From Spirosoma lacussanchae (lineage in GTDB: Bacteria; Bacteroidota; Bacteroidia; Cytophagales; Spirosomataceae), in NCBI RefSeq assembly GCF_005870035.1, contig NZ_SWJG01000010.1:62001-126000 (forward strand): a DNA stretch of 64,000 nucleotides, read 5' to 3'. Below the pieces are notes generated by a model that was given only the letters and a program-made list of their open reading frames with translations, was not told where the DNA came from and searched no databases. Position 1 is the first letter of the stretch, and each line of letters begins with the position of its first letter. Below are positions 1 through 8,195 of the stretch, piece after piece. The translations under genes and the position numbers were made by a program.

Positions 1-25
1 TAAACGAACTTTTTACGCTGTAATT

Positions 26-33
26 TACTTTTG
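26..33 (+). promoter_or_regulatory. Bacteroidota-type -7 element before ytxJ
   Basis: TACTTTTG matches the TAnnTTTG consensus exactly and lies 25 bp before the ytxJ start. Any -33 TTG would fall at or beyond the window edge, so only half of the promoter can be judged. Confidence 0.5.
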
Positions 34-58
34 TGCTAACAGAATCAGTGTTGGTACA

Positions 59-388
59 ATGAACTGGAATAAACTCACTAGCGACGCTCAACTCGCTGAC
101 ATTAAAGAAGAGTCGGCGCAGCATCCTGTGCTGATTTTCAAACATAGCACAACCTGTTCCATCAGTGCTATGGCGCTCAGCCGTATGGAACGCAATTGGA
201 ACGAACAACTCGGCGTAAAGCCATATTATCTGGATTTGCTGGCTAACCGCCCCATCTCGAACAAGATAGAGCACGAATTTGGTGTCGAACACGAGTCGCC
301 CCAGGTTCTGCTGATCCGCAACGGGCAGTGCGTATATGATGCCTCGCACATGGCTATTTCGTTTGCCGGTTTGCAGCAGGCCATATAA
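59..388 (+). CDS. ytxJ: Bacillithiol-system monothiol protein YtxJ (bacilliredoxin-like)
   Basis: A 109-residue thioredoxin-fold protein of the YtxJ/BrxC family. These cytoplasmic proteins remove bacillithiol from mixed disulfides on oxidised proteins. The segment around residues 28-38 (KHSTTCSISAM) carries the single active cysteine, Cys33, in a CSIS setting instead of a CxxC pair, which fits a monothiol mechanism. The length is typical of the family. The ATG follows an exact TAnnTTTG promoter element. The gene is convergent with folB, and a long hairpin separates the two. Presence of YtxJ suggests the cell makes bacillithiol, although no bshA, bshB or bshC gene is in the window. Confidence 0.88.
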   Translation: MNWNKLTSDAQLADIKEESAQHPVLIFKHSTTCSISAMALSRMERNWNEQLGVKPYYLDLLANRPISNKIEHEFGVEHESPQVLLIRNGQCVYDASHMAISFAGLQQAI

Positions 389-397
389 GGTCAGCCC

Positions 398-491
398 CAG
401 AGAATACGAAGAATGGTTAATGTAGTACATGCAGGAAGCCCCAGGCTTGGCATGCTACATTAACCATTCTTCGTTTCAGGCCCTATTCTCT
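398..491. terminator. Long inverted repeat between convergent ytxJ and folB
   Basis: Arms 407-425 and 455-473 are perfect 19-bp complements. After a 2-base bulge the stem continues inward (428-432 with 450-454). A further 9-bp match (398-406 with 483-491) extends it outward into the last codons of folB. It probably terminates both genes, but there is no long T-tract on either side. Confidence 0.7.
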
Positions 492-833
492 GAGCGTGAT
501 GCGGGCCCGGTGGCACACGCCCCCGATGGGCGGATTGAATTTAGAGACACTGACCTCGACCGAGTCGACATCCGGATACTGCTGGCGAATGTCGGCAATG
601 ATGCTGTGGGCCAGGTGTTCGAGCAGGCGGGCGGGCCGCTGCATAACGTTGGCCGTAATGCGGTAGAGGGCTTCGTAATTGACGGTAGCGCTGAGCCGGT
701 CACGACGGGCCGCTTCGGAGAAGTCGGCGGTGACTACAATATCGACGGCGTATTTGTTACCAATCTTTTGTTCTTCGTCGTAGAAGCCGTGGTACGAAAA
801 AAACTCGAGGCCTTCCAGGGCTATAGTTCCCAT
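483..833 (-). CDS. folB: Dihydroneopterin aldolase
   Basis: FolB, 116 residues, cleaves 7,8-dihydroneopterin to 6-hydroxymethyl-dihydropterin and glycolaldehyde in folate synthesis. The start at MGTIALEG gives the usual N-terminus of the family, and a longer reading frame upstream adds nothing conserved. The N-terminal pterin-binding segment LEFFSYHGFYDEEQ (residues 9-22) and the catalytic lysine in SVSKFNPP (about Lys98) are both present. It lies 44 bp downstream of the DivIVA-domain gene on the same strand and is probably co-transcribed with it. The next enzyme of the pathway, FolK, is encoded about 16 kb away and not in this operon. Confidence 0.93.
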   Translation of the reverse strand: MGTIALEGLEFFSYHGFYDEEQKIGNKYAVDIVVTADFSEAARRDRLSATVNYEALYRITANVMQRPARLLEHLAHSIIADIRQQYPDVDSVEVSVSKFNPPIGGVCHRARITLRE

Positions 834-877
834 AAATAACGCGAGTAGATACCGGCTGTCTGTTGAGCCGGCTCTCA

Positions 878-1846
878 TTAAATCTGGTCAAAGAACGAAC
901 CGCTTTTCTTCGGCTCAGTCGCAACCGCTACTTCAGTGGGTTTCTCCCTAAGCTCAGCCGGTTCAGCCACAGGCGGCTGCTGAGCATCGGCAACTGGAGC
1001 AGGTATGGGTTCGGGAATGGCAGCCGGTTCGGGAATGGCAGCCGGTTCGGGAAGTTCGGCAACCGGTGTTTCGTCTGCCGTTGGTTCGGGCGTATGGTGT
1101 GACTCTGATCCCTGCTCTATGGCTTCATCCAGTTTGGCAACCAGCTCCTCATCGACCGGGATCGCTTCCGGAACGGCGGTTTCGCGCTCGACCAGCGGGG
1201 GCAGCTCAGCCGGGTCGGGTTCGGCAGCGGGGGCCGGGAGTTCAGCCACGGGCTGGGCATCGCGCGCTTCGATATCGGCTGTAATCTGCGTGGCTACCTC
1301 GTCAATTTTACCCTTCAGGTTCTGTTTGGCAAACTTCTTCTCGAAGCGGTCAACGCTCTCAACGGCATGACTGGCCAGCGACCGTATCTGAACGGCCAGG
1401 TTCTCTTTGTAGTTCTCCAGCGCCTTGAAGTCGCTCTCCATGGCTTTCAGATCGTTCAGGATGTTATCTTTCAGGTAGCGAGCCTGGTTTTCGGCATCCT
1501 GTACCATCAGGGCGGAGCGTTTACGGGCTTCGGCCAGCATCTCGTCGGCCTTCTGGCGAGCCTCCGACACATACTGTTCAGCGGCCTTATTGGCCTGATC
1601 AGTAATCTGAGCACTGGTATCTTCTGCCGTTTTCAGAGTCCGAAACAGCGTCATCTCTACCTCTTTCAGCTTGCCCAGCTCTTTCTCGGCCAGTTCAAGC
1701 TGCATCTTCAACATTTTATATTCGCCCGTGACACGCTCCCACTCCTGCGAGAGCGACACTAAAAATGCGTCAACATCTTCGGGTTTATAGCCGCGTAACA
1801 CCCGTTCAAATGTGTGCTGGCGAATTTCGATGGCTGTGATTTTCAT
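878..1846 (-). CDS. DivIVA-domain coiled-coil protein
   Basis: A protein of 322 residues. The N-terminal 30 residues (ITAIEIRQHTF, then RGYKPEDVDAFL) are the membrane-curvature-binding DivIVA signature. A coiled coil rich in Glu, Lys and Ala runs to about residue 190. The C-terminal 130 residues are a Pro/Glu/Ala-rich disordered tail ending in SGSFFDQI. DivIVA proteins of Firmicutes and Actinobacteria scaffold division or polar growth, and the role in Bacteroidota is not established. The start was set at MKITAIEI, because the 25 extra upstream residues do not resemble the family. It is the first gene of a pair with folB. The tail carries an 18-bp tandem DNA repeat. Confidence 0.85.
   Translation of the reverse strand: MKITAIEIRQHTFERVLRGYKPEDVDAFLVSLSQEWERVTGEYKMLKMQLELAEKELGKLKEVEMTLFRTLKTAEDTSAQITDQANKAAEQYVSEARQKADEMLAEARKRSALMVQDAENQARYLKDNILNDLKAMESDFKALENYKENLAVQIRSLASHAVESVDRFEKKFAKQNLKGKIDEVATQITADIEARDAQPVAELPAPAAEPDPAELPPLVERETAVPEAIPVDEELVAKLDEAIEQGSESHHTPEPTADETPVAELPEPAAIPEPAAIPEPIPAPVADAQQPPVAEPAELREKPTEVAVATEPKKSGSFFDQI
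1008..1052. repeat. 18-bp tandem repeat in the DivIVA tail
   Basis: Two full copies of an 18-bp unit (1008-1025 and 1026-1043) and a half copy follow head to tail. On the minus strand they encode the repeated peptide PEPAAI. This looks like recent slippage expansion in a disordered tail. Confidence 0.8.
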
Positions 1847-1918
1847 CGGTGCGCTTCGGTTTAGGTATTTACAGACATACCGGTTGAGGGTGAAGTAACG
1901 TCCATTCTGTGGATTTAA

Positions 1919-1926
1919 CAAAATTA
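1919..1926 (-). promoter_or_regulatory. -7 element before the DivIVA-domain gene
   Basis: The minus strand reads TAATTTTG, an exact TAnnTTTG match, 73 bp before the chosen start. No clear -33 TTG lies at the right distance. Confidence 0.4.
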
Positions 1927-1965
1927 CGGGTAGAAAACCATGCTACTGGTCTACTTACTGGCTTT

Positions 1966-2865
1966 TCAGGTCAACGACCAGACCGAAATGGTTCTGTCAT
2001 CACTCGCCGACAGCAACTGACGGTTACTATCGGTCCAGAGCAATTTGTTCACCGAGGTGCCATGCCCCGCATGCCGGGCGCGATCGACCACTTTCAGCAG
2101 TTTGTAGGTGGCCGCATCCCATATCTTGATCGACTTATCCATGCTCGCCGTAGCAAATAAGGTGCCATCCGGCGAATATGTCAGGTGATTGATGGCGAAC
2201 AGATGAGCGACCACGTCCTGATGCAGAGCGTAACTGGCTTCAACATCCCACACTTTTAGATGAGCATCGCGCCCGGCCGAGATCAGGTGCCGGAAATCCG
2301 GCGCGTACAGCAGCGCGAAGACCGAGTTGGTATGGGCCGGTATGACCCGCTTCAGCTCGTAGGTACCCAGGTCAAAAATACGGACGCTGTGGTCGCTGTA
2401 CCCTACGGCGACCTCCCGCTCAACCGGATTGACGGCTATACAGCGGGCCGCCATATCAGACGCTTTCAAGTGCTTCTTTACGGCTACTTCCTTTGCATCG
2501 AGTACCACAACCACGCCATCGCCCAGGGCTACGAACGCATCGTTGCGGTAGAACTTGATATCGAAAATAGCGGATGAGGTCAGTTTGAGGGATGCCATTT
2601 CCCGTTTCTGCAGCACATCGATCAGGTGTACACCGTCGTAGTTCTGGCCCACCCACAGCAAACCACTATCGCGATGCAATCCCAACGCGTAGACCGAAGC
2701 CGGCACCGTAGCGACCAGCTCGCCCCGGTCGGGCCGGTCGAGTTGCCAGCGCACCACCTGCCCATCGCCCCCCGATGAGAAGAACTGCTCGGGCGTCAGG
2801 CCTTGTTCGAGCGTATAAACACTATCGCGGTGCCCACCGAAGGTGTCAATTTTTTGTACGAGCAT
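1966..2865 (-). CDS. WD40-repeat beta-propeller protein
   Basis: A protein of 299 residues made almost wholly of WD40 repeats. Clear blades end in GDGQVVRW, SDHSVRIFDL, RDAHLKVWDV, MDKSIKIWDA and DDRTISVWSL, which fits one seven-bladed propeller. No signal peptide or transmembrane segment is visible, so it is probably a cytoplasmic scaffold with an unknown partner. The start at MLVQKIDTFGGHRDSV removes a 30-residue upstream extension (FSRLSVFSVQYSVFFF) of unlikely composition that overlaps the intergenic region. It is divergent from the phosphopantetheinyl transferase gene, with about 105 bp between the two starts. Confidence 0.87.
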   Translation of the reverse strand: MLVQKIDTFGGHRDSVYTLEQGLTPEQFFSSGGDGQVVRWQLDRPDRGELVATVPASVYALGLHRDSGLLWVGQNYDGVHLIDVLQKREMASLKLTSSAIFDIKFYRNDAFVALGDGVVVVLDAKEVAVKKHLKASDMAARCIAVNPVEREVAVGYSDHSVRIFDLGTYELKRVIPAHTNSVFALLYAPDFRHLISAGRDAHLKVWDVEASYALHQDVVAHLFAINHLTYSPDGTLFATASMDKSIKIWDAATYKLLKVVDRARHAGHGTSVNKLLWTDSNRQLLSASDDRTISVWSLT

Positions 2866-2970
2866 GAAAAAGAATACCGAATATTGAACACTGAACACCG
2901 ACAGGCGACTAAAGTGCCACGAAGGGCGCACCGTTTTTCGCGGGTCGGTAGTCAAAATTCAACATTATTG

Positions 2971-3603
2971 ATGCCTTCGCCAACCTTTCTCAGCATCACA
3001 CCCGACTGTACGGCGGTGCTGCAACCCATTTCTGACACGGAGTCAGCCCTCCGCCAGCGCCTTACCCTGACGACCGGCGAAGAGGATGAGCTGGCGCGGA
3101 TTACGCACCCCGAACAACGGGTAGAGTGGCTGGCCTGCCGGGTGGCGGTTCGGCAGCTGGTCGAAGCAGAAGGCTGGACCTATGCAGGTTTGCAGAAAGA
3201 TGAGTATGGCAAACCGCACCTGGTCGGCTCAGCCTGGCACATATCGATTTCACATACCGGCGGCTGGGCTGCCGCTGTACTGCACCGAACCCGGCCCGTA
3301 GGCATCGACATTGAACCCATGCGCGACAAGTTTACCCGGGTCGTGCCACGCATCCTGTCAGCCGCCGAGATTCATCATGCCGCCGGTAACGCAGCCCGGC
3401 TGGCCGTATACTGGTGTGCGAAAGAGAGCTTGTATAAACTGTACGGGAAGCGGCAGCTGACCTTCCGTCAGCATTTACTCATTGACCCCTTCGCCGACGG
3501 CGCCGAGCAGCTGACGGGCCATGTGCGGTTACCGGACCACGAAGAGCAACTGACGATTCGCTGTTTCCGCATTGGTCCCGGCCTGCTGGCCGTAGCGTTC
3601 TAA
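2971..3603 (+). CDS. 4'-phosphopantetheinyl transferase family protein
   Basis: Transfers the phosphopantetheine arm of CoA to a serine of carrier proteins. The 210-residue protein has the Sfp-type signatures: GIDIEPM (residues 111-117, magnesium-binding acids) and WCAKESLYKLYGK (148-160). HISISHT (about 90-96) is the CoA-binding stretch. The size is that of a Sfp/Gsp-type enzyme, longer than AcpS (about 120 residues). The ATG at MPSPTFLS was chosen because the longer open frame runs back through the divergent WD40 gene. No polyketide or peptide synthetase gene is nearby, so its carrier-protein target may simply be the fatty-acid ACP. Confidence 0.88.
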   Translation: MPSPTFLSITPDCTAVLQPISDTESALRQRLTLTTGEEDELARITHPEQRVEWLACRVAVRQLVEAEGWTYAGLQKDEYGKPHLVGSAWHISISHTGGWAAAVLHRTRPVGIDIEPMRDKFTRVVPRILSAAEIHHAAGNAARLAVYWCAKESLYKLYGKRQLTFRQHLLIDPFADGAEQLTGHVRLPDHEEQLTIRCFRIGPGLLAVAF

Positions 3604-3609
3604 ATAAAA

Positions 3610-3654
3610 AATGGATAATGAAACCCAGAGCTACCTCATTTTTCATTATCCATT
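3610..3654. terminator. Inverted repeat between convergent genes
   Basis: Perfect 14-bp arms (3610-3623 and 3641-3654) built on ATGGATAATGAAA. It starts 7 bp after the transferase stop and lies 20 bp beyond the stop of the convergent gene. It is probably a bidirectional terminator. An extra half copy (ATCCATT) follows at about 3660. Confidence 0.6.
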
Positions 3655-3673
3655 ACCCTATATCCATTCTGTA

Positions 3674-4546
3674 TCACCGTTGCGTATAGTCGGAGAGGGG
3701 CAGGCCGTCGCCGTCATCCTTAACGGTTTCCAGAATCCGCTCTACTTCTTCTACCCGTTCGGTATCGCCATTTTTTTCGAAGGCCAGCGTCAGATTCCGC
3801 AGCACCCGCCGAACGATATCGGCATTGGTGCAGGGTTGATAAAACGTATCGAGTCGTTTGATGTTGAGCTGGTCGATATACTGATCGATGTCTTTTTTGG
3901 TGAACACCAGCCCCCGGTTGAACACGTTGATGTAGAACTGGACACCATTGTGTTTATAGGTCAGCACAAACAGATTAGGCAGGTTCACGCCGTAGATCGG
4001 CATGTTGAGCCGCTTGGCAATGAGCATATAGAGCACACACAGCGTAATCGGATTGCCCCGGCGCGTTTCGAGCACCTGGTTAATCATGGAGTTGGCCGGC
4101 GAGTGAAAATGCTTGGTGTTGGGCGCAAACTTCAGCTTGGTAAAAAACGCATTATTGATAGCCCGCACCTGCTCATCGGGGTGCATGTCGGGCTTGAAGT
4201 CGATCCAGACGTCGTAATAAAGCTGCTCAACCTCCTGCTTCAGTTTATCGAGCGAGAGGTCGGGATACTGGTAGGTGGCCACGATCCAGAGCCCTTCGAG
4301 CAGGTCCATGGCTCCGCCGTTTTTCCAGTCGCGCATCCGTTCCAGCACCGACTCGTATTGCAGATCGTGGATAATTTCTTCGATGCGTTTCTGAAGAGCC
4401 GGGTTAAAGCTGCCCTCCCACTCGGTTTCCAACAGCGGAATCATTTTCCCGCCCATTTGCCGGATTTGCTGCTCGACGTGCTCAACCACTTCCTGGTCTT
4501 CGTCGTCTAAAAGAGAAATGAGGGCTTTTAATTGGTTATCATTCAT
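3674..4546 (-). CDS. Transglutaminase-like / SirB1-family protein
   Basis: A protein of 290 residues. The C-terminal half belongs to the transglutaminase-like SirB1 superfamily: NSMINQVLETRRGNPITLCVLYMLIAKRL has the conserved RRGNPITL segment, and YGVNLPNLFVL follows. The N-terminal 90 residues are an acidic helical segment (LISLLDDEDQEVVEHV) reminiscent of a HEAT-like repeat. Members are soluble, and their substrate is unknown. The segment RRGNPITLCV has a cysteine at the position expected for a transglutaminase-type nucleophile. The start at MNDNQLKALI was chosen because the 28 residues upstream overlap the galE promoter region. Convergent with the phosphopantetheinyl transferase gene. Confidence 0.8.
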   Translation of the reverse strand: MNDNQLKALISLLDDEDQEVVEHVEQQIRQMGGKMIPLLETEWEGSFNPALQKRIEEIIHDLQYESVLERMRDWKNGGAMDLLEGLWIVATYQYPDLSLDKLKQEVEQLYYDVWIDFKPDMHPDEQVRAINNAFFTKLKFAPNTKHFHSPANSMINQVLETRRGNPITLCVLYMLIAKRLNMPIYGVNLPNLFVLTYKHNGVQFYINVFNRGLVFTKKDIDQYIDQLNIKRLDTFYQPCTNADIVRRVLRNLTLAFEKNGDTERVEEVERILETVKDDGDGLPLSDYTQR

Positions 4547-4591
4547 ACGTTTCAGCAACTTGACTGGGTGACCCCACGATAAATACTGCTT

Positions 4592-4620
4592 TTGGAAACC
4601 TACCGAATATACTACTTTTG
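4592..4620 (+). promoter_or_regulatory. Probable promoter of galE
   Basis: TTG at 4592-4594 and TACTTTTG at 4613-4620 are separated by 18 bp. Both elements match the Bacteroidota sigma-A consensus TTG-N(17-23)-TAnnTTTG. It points toward galE, whose start is 57 bp downstream, and overlaps the leader of the divergent gene. Confidence 0.65.
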
Positions 4621-4676
4621 TTGCGCTCAATGAGCCGCCTTAGTAAAATAATAACAAAATTTTTATAAAAAACGGT

Positions 4677-5714
4677 TTGATACCTACAGGCAGGGCACCC
4701 AGAATTTTAGTGACGGGCGGGGCCGGTTTTATTGGCTCCCATACGGTCGTTTCGTTGGTCGAAGCCGGTTTCGAACCGGTTATTGTCGACAACTTCTCCA
4801 ACTCCCAGCAATCGGCTCTTGATGGGCTACGCGCCATTCTGAACCGCGACGTGACCTGCTACTCGGTCGACTGTAACGACCGGGCAGCTATGACCGAGAT
4901 CTTCGAGAAAGAAGAGTTACGTGGAGTTATTCACTTCGCGGCCTATAAAGCGGTTGGCGAGTCGGTTCAGCAGCCGCTGAAGTACTACCGCAACAACCTC
5001 GACTCGCTGATGCTGCTGCTCGAACTGATGCCGGCCTACGGCGTGCAGAACCTGGTTTTTTCATCGTCCTGCACCGTTTATGGTCAGCCCGAGCAGCTTC
5101 CGGTAACCGAAGAAACCCCCCGGCTACCGGCTCAGTCGCCCTACGGCAACACTAAAGCCATCAGTGAAGACATCATCCGCGACACCGTAAACGCGCAGGT
5201 GCCGATTCGGGCCCTGGCGCTGCGGTATTTCAACCCCGTTGGGGCGCACCCCTCGGCCCAGATCGGCGAACTGCCGCTGGGTGTGCCGGCTAACCTGGTT
5301 CCGTTTATTACGCAAACGGCCGCCGGTATACGCCAGAGCCTGACCGTATATGGCAGCGATTACAACACCCCCGACGGCACCTGTATCCGCGACTATATTC
5401 ACGTGATGGATCTGGCCGAGGCCCACGTTCAGGCGCTCAAAAAACTCAACGACGCCGAAATCGAGGCCAGCTACGACGTGATCAACATCGGCACCGGCCG
5501 GGGCGAAACGGTTCTGACCATCATCAATACGTTTGAGCAGGAAACAGGCGTGAAGCTTAATTACACCATGGGGCCTCGCCGGGCCGGTGATGTAGAACAG
5601 GTGTACGCCGATGTAACGAAAGCCAGTCGCGAACTGGGCTGGACCGCCAGCCGCACCCTGGCCGAGTCGCTGCGCGATGCCTGGCGCTGGCAGGAAAAAC
5701 TCAGTTTATCTTAG
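4677..5714 (+). CDS. galE: UDP-glucose 4-epimerase
   Basis: GalE, 345 residues, interconverts UDP-glucose and UDP-galactose with a bound NAD, supplying galactose for envelope glycans. The Rossmann glycine motif TGGAGFIG is at residues 13-20. The short-chain dehydrogenase triad is visible as SSSCTVYG (about 129-136) and Y156-x3-K160 in SPYGNTK. Length is normal. The start is a TTG codon: the frame has no ATG before the NAD motif and a stop lies 11 codons upstream. It is followed by a hairpin and then rfbB on the same strand. Confidence 0.94.
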   Translation: MIPTGRAPRILVTGGAGFIGSHTVVSLVEAGFEPVIVDNFSNSQQSALDGLRAILNRDVTCYSVDCNDRAAMTEIFEKEELRGVIHFAAYKAVGESVQQPLKYYRNNLDSLMLLLELMPAYGVQNLVFSSSCTVYGQPEQLPVTEETPRLPAQSPYGNTKAISEDIIRDTVNAQVPIRALALRYFNPVGAHPSAQIGELPLGVPANLVPFITQTAAGIRQSLTVYGSDYNTPDGTCIRDYIHVMDLAEAHVQALKKLNDAEIEASYDVINIGTGRGETVLTIINTFEQETGVKLNYTMGPRRAGDVEQVYADVTKASRELGWTASRTLAESLRDAWRWQEKLSLS

Positions 5715-5721
5715 TTGGTTA

Positions 5722-5769
5722 CGGGCGTTCAGACGGGCTGGCAATACCGGCTGCCAGTCTGAACGCCCG
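5722..5769 (+). terminator. Hairpin between galE and rfbB
   Basis: Perfect 13-bp arms 5722-5734 and 5757-5769, with a further 5-bp pairing inside (5739-5743 with 5752-5756). No T-tract follows, so it may attenuate or stabilise the transcript rather than end it. rfbB begins 25 bp later. Confidence 0.55.
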
Positions 5770-5794
5770 ATACGGCAAATCGAATATAACAACC

Positions 5795-6856
5795 ATGAAA
5801 CTTCTTATCACCGGCGGGGCCGGCTTTATCGGATCGCACGTAGTCCGGCTGTTTGTTACCAAATACCCGGAGTATCAGATTTATAACCTCGACAAACTGA
5901 CCTACGCCGGTAACCTGGCCAACCTGTCAGACATCGAACACGCCCCGAACTATACCTTCATCAAGGGCGATATTACCGACGCCAAATTTATCGACGATAT
6001 GTTCGCCGAGCTGGCGTTCGATGGCGTTATCCACCTCGCAGCGGAGTCGCACGTAGACCGGTCCATTACCGACCCTATGTCGTTTGTCATGACCAACGTG
6101 GTGGGTACGGTAAACCTGCTCAACGCGGCCAAAAATACCTGGGCAGCCGGTGCTTCGGGTTTCGACGGCAAGCGGTTCTACCACGTCTCGACCGATGAGG
6201 TATACGGCTCGCTGCACAACCCCGACGAGTTCTTCACCGAGGAAACCGCCTACGACCCGCAGTCGCCTTATTCGGCTTCCAAGGCCGCTTCGGATCACTT
6301 CGTTCGCGCTTATGGCAACACCTATAAACTGCCGGTTGTGCTCAGCAACTGCTCCAACAACTACGGTCCGAATCATTTTCCGGAGAAGCTGATTCCGCTC
6401 ATGATTCACAACATCCAGACCAACAAACCGCTGCCAGTCTACGGCAAAGGCGAGAACGTTCGGGACTGGCTATTCGTAGTTGACCACGCCCGCGCCATCG
6501 ATGCGGTATTTCACAACGGCCGCCTGGGCGAGACCTACAACATCGGGGGCTTCAACGAGTGGAAAAACATCGACCTCGTTCACCTGCTGTGCGAGATTAT
6601 GGACCGTAAGCTGGGTCGGCCCAAAGGCACCTCGGCTCAGCTGATCACTTACGTTACCGACCGCGCCGGCCACGACCTCCGCTACGCCATCGATGCCCAT
6701 AAGATCATGAACGAGCTGGGCTGGCAGCCGTCACTCCAGTTCGAGCAGGGACTCGAAAAAACGGTTGACTGGTTCCTCGAAAACCAGGAGTGGCTCGACA
6801 ACGTAACGTCGGGTAATTACCAGAAGTATTACGAAAGCATGTACGCAAACCGATAA
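5795..6856 (+). CDS. rfbB: dTDP-glucose 4,6-dehydratase
   Basis: RfbB/RmlB, 353 residues, converts dTDP-glucose to dTDP-4-keto-6-deoxyglucose, the second step toward dTDP-rhamnose and related deoxysugars. The NAD-binding glycine motif TGGAGFIGSH is at residues 6-15. The dehydratase-specific T133-D134-E135 triplet (STDEVYG) and Y159-SAS-K163 are present. It lies 68 bp before rfbA, which catalyses the preceding step, so the two are probably one transcript. The last two rhamnose genes, rfbC and rfbD, are not in the window. The final sugar made cannot be deduced here. Confidence 0.96.
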   Translation: MKLLITGGAGFIGSHVVRLFVTKYPEYQIYNLDKLTYAGNLANLSDIEHAPNYTFIKGDITDAKFIDDMFAELAFDGVIHLAAESHVDRSITDPMSFVMTNVVGTVNLLNAAKNTWAAGASGFDGKRFYHVSTDEVYGSLHNPDEFFTEETAYDPQSPYSASKAASDHFVRAYGNTYKLPVVLSNCSNNYGPNHFPEKLIPLMIHNIQTNKPLPVYGKGENVRDWLFVVDHARAIDAVFHNGRLGETYNIGGFNEWKNIDLVHLLCEIMDRKLGRPKGTSAQLITYVTDRAGHDLRYAIDAHKIMNELGWQPSLQFEQGLEKTVDWFLENQEWLDNVTSGNYQKYYESMYANR

Positions 6857-6924
6857 ACGGATGGGACAACGGGGGCAGCCCAACTCCCCCGCTTCCGTTC
6901 TCTCACTCTTTCGCTCGCTAACCA

Positions 6925-7785
6925 ATGAAAGGTATTATCCTTGCCGGTGGGTCAGGCACCCGACTCCATCCGCTTACTCTGGCCGTCAGTAAACAGCTTA
7001 TGCCTGTTTATGACAAGCCCATGATTTACTACCCCCTCTCCATTCTGATGCTGGCGGGTATTCGCGATATCCTGATCATTTCGACGCCCCACGACCTGCC
7101 CCACTTCGAGAAGCTGCTGGGCGACGGCGCCCGGCTGGGGTGCCGGTTCAGCTATGCGGTACAGCCCAGTCCCGATGGCCTGGCGCAGGCGTTTATCATT
7201 GGCGAAGAGTTTATCGGCGATGACAAGGTAGCGCTGGTACTGGGCGACAACATCTTTTACGGGTCGGGCCTGTCCAAGCTCCTCCAGGCCAACAACGATC
7301 CTGACGGGGGCGTGGTGTATGCCTACCAGGTTCACGATCCCGAGCGTTACGGCGTCGTTGAGTTCGATGATGATTTCAACGTATTATCAATCGAGGAGAA
7401 GCCGGAGAATCCCAAGTCGAACTATGCCGTGCCGGGTTTGTACTTCTACGACAACGAAGTCGTTACCATTGCCAAAAATATAAAACCATCACCCCGGGGC
7501 GAGCTCGAAATTACTGACGTGAACCGAGTTTACCTGGAGCGCGGCAAACTTAAAGTAGGCGTACTGGACCGCGGCACGGCCTGGCTCGATACCGGTACGT
7601 TCGAGTCGCTGATTCAGGCGGGTCAGTTTGTCCACGTCATCGAAGAGCGCCAGGGCCTGAAAATTGGCTGCCCTGAAGAGATTGCCTACCGGATGAAGTT
7701 TATCACAGCCGAGCAGCTGACCGAAATTGCCAAACCACTCGTCAAGAGCGGCTACGGGCAGTATTTGCTGAACCTGCTGAAGTAA
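6925..7785 (+). CDS. rfbA: Glucose-1-phosphate thymidylyltransferase
   Basis: RfbA/RmlA, 286 residues, condenses glucose-1-phosphate with dTTP to give dTDP-glucose, the substrate of the upstream rfbB product. The nucleotide-binding loop [11 protein letters not shown] (residues 8-18) and the following [17 protein letters not shown] are characteristic. [20 protein letters not shown] and the conserved [10 protein letters not shown] segment are also present. Length is standard. It is the last gene of the cluster and is followed by a GC-rich hairpin with a short T-tract. Confidence 0.96.
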   Translation: MKGIILAGGSGTRLHPLTLAVSKQLMPVYDKPMIYYPLSILMLAGIRDILIISTPHDLPHFEKLLGDGARLGCRFSYAVQPSPDGLAQAFIIGEEFIGDDKVALVLGDNIFYGSGLSKLLQANNDPDGGVVYAYQVHDPERYGVVEFDDDFNVLSIEEKPENPKSNYAVPGLYFYDNEVVTIAKNIKPSPRGELEITDVNRVYLERGKLKVGVLDRGTAWLDTGTFESLIQAGQFVHVIEERQGLKIGCPEEIAYRMKFITAEQLTEIAKPLVKSGYGQYLLNLLK

Positions 7786-7822
7786 GCCTGGCACAAACAC
7801 AACCTGCTGGCCACAAAAAAAG

Positions 7823-7848
7823 CGCCGGGGCATCTGCTCCGGCGTTTT
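7823..7848 (+). terminator. Terminator after rfbA
   Basis: An 8-bp GC-rich stem (7823-7830 with 7837-7844, one G-U pair), a six-base loop and TTTT. Upstream A-rich sequence makes it usable on the other strand too. The stretch from here to 8195 (about 345 bp) shows no credible gene. It is relatively AT-rich around 7980-8100 and presumably holds the promoter of the next gene, but no exact TAnnTTTG match was seen. Confidence 0.75.
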
Positions 7849-8195
7849 CATTAACCTAACCTATGAGATATTCGGACCGCCGAAGCGGCAAATTCGTTTC
7901 AGTGATTGCTCCCTGTTACACAACAAAGGTAGAACCGCATCAGCAACTGGTCTAGCGCGAAAACCCGGCTTTTTAGGTAGCCCCAACAATACAGCATAAC
8001 CCCGTATTCTACTGCGTATTTCTACGTATTAATGAGTCAGAAACTAAGTTAAAAGACTGACTAGTAAGCTATAACTACTTTATAGTATAGTAAGTCCGCT
8101 TGTATAAATGCGATAAGACGTCGTATGTTCGTGGCGCGCTGCAACTGCTAGCCGGATGCAGTCCGTCTCGTTTACTTCTTTTCCTTTTTCTGTAT

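Noticed and set aside
8100-8195. N-terminal extension of the CPRHCG-tailed protein with a hydrophobic stretch
   Set aside because: The hydrophobic segment (RLLLFLFLY) is short, not a normal signal, and the internal ATG at 8196 gives a protein with a plausible soluble N-terminus.
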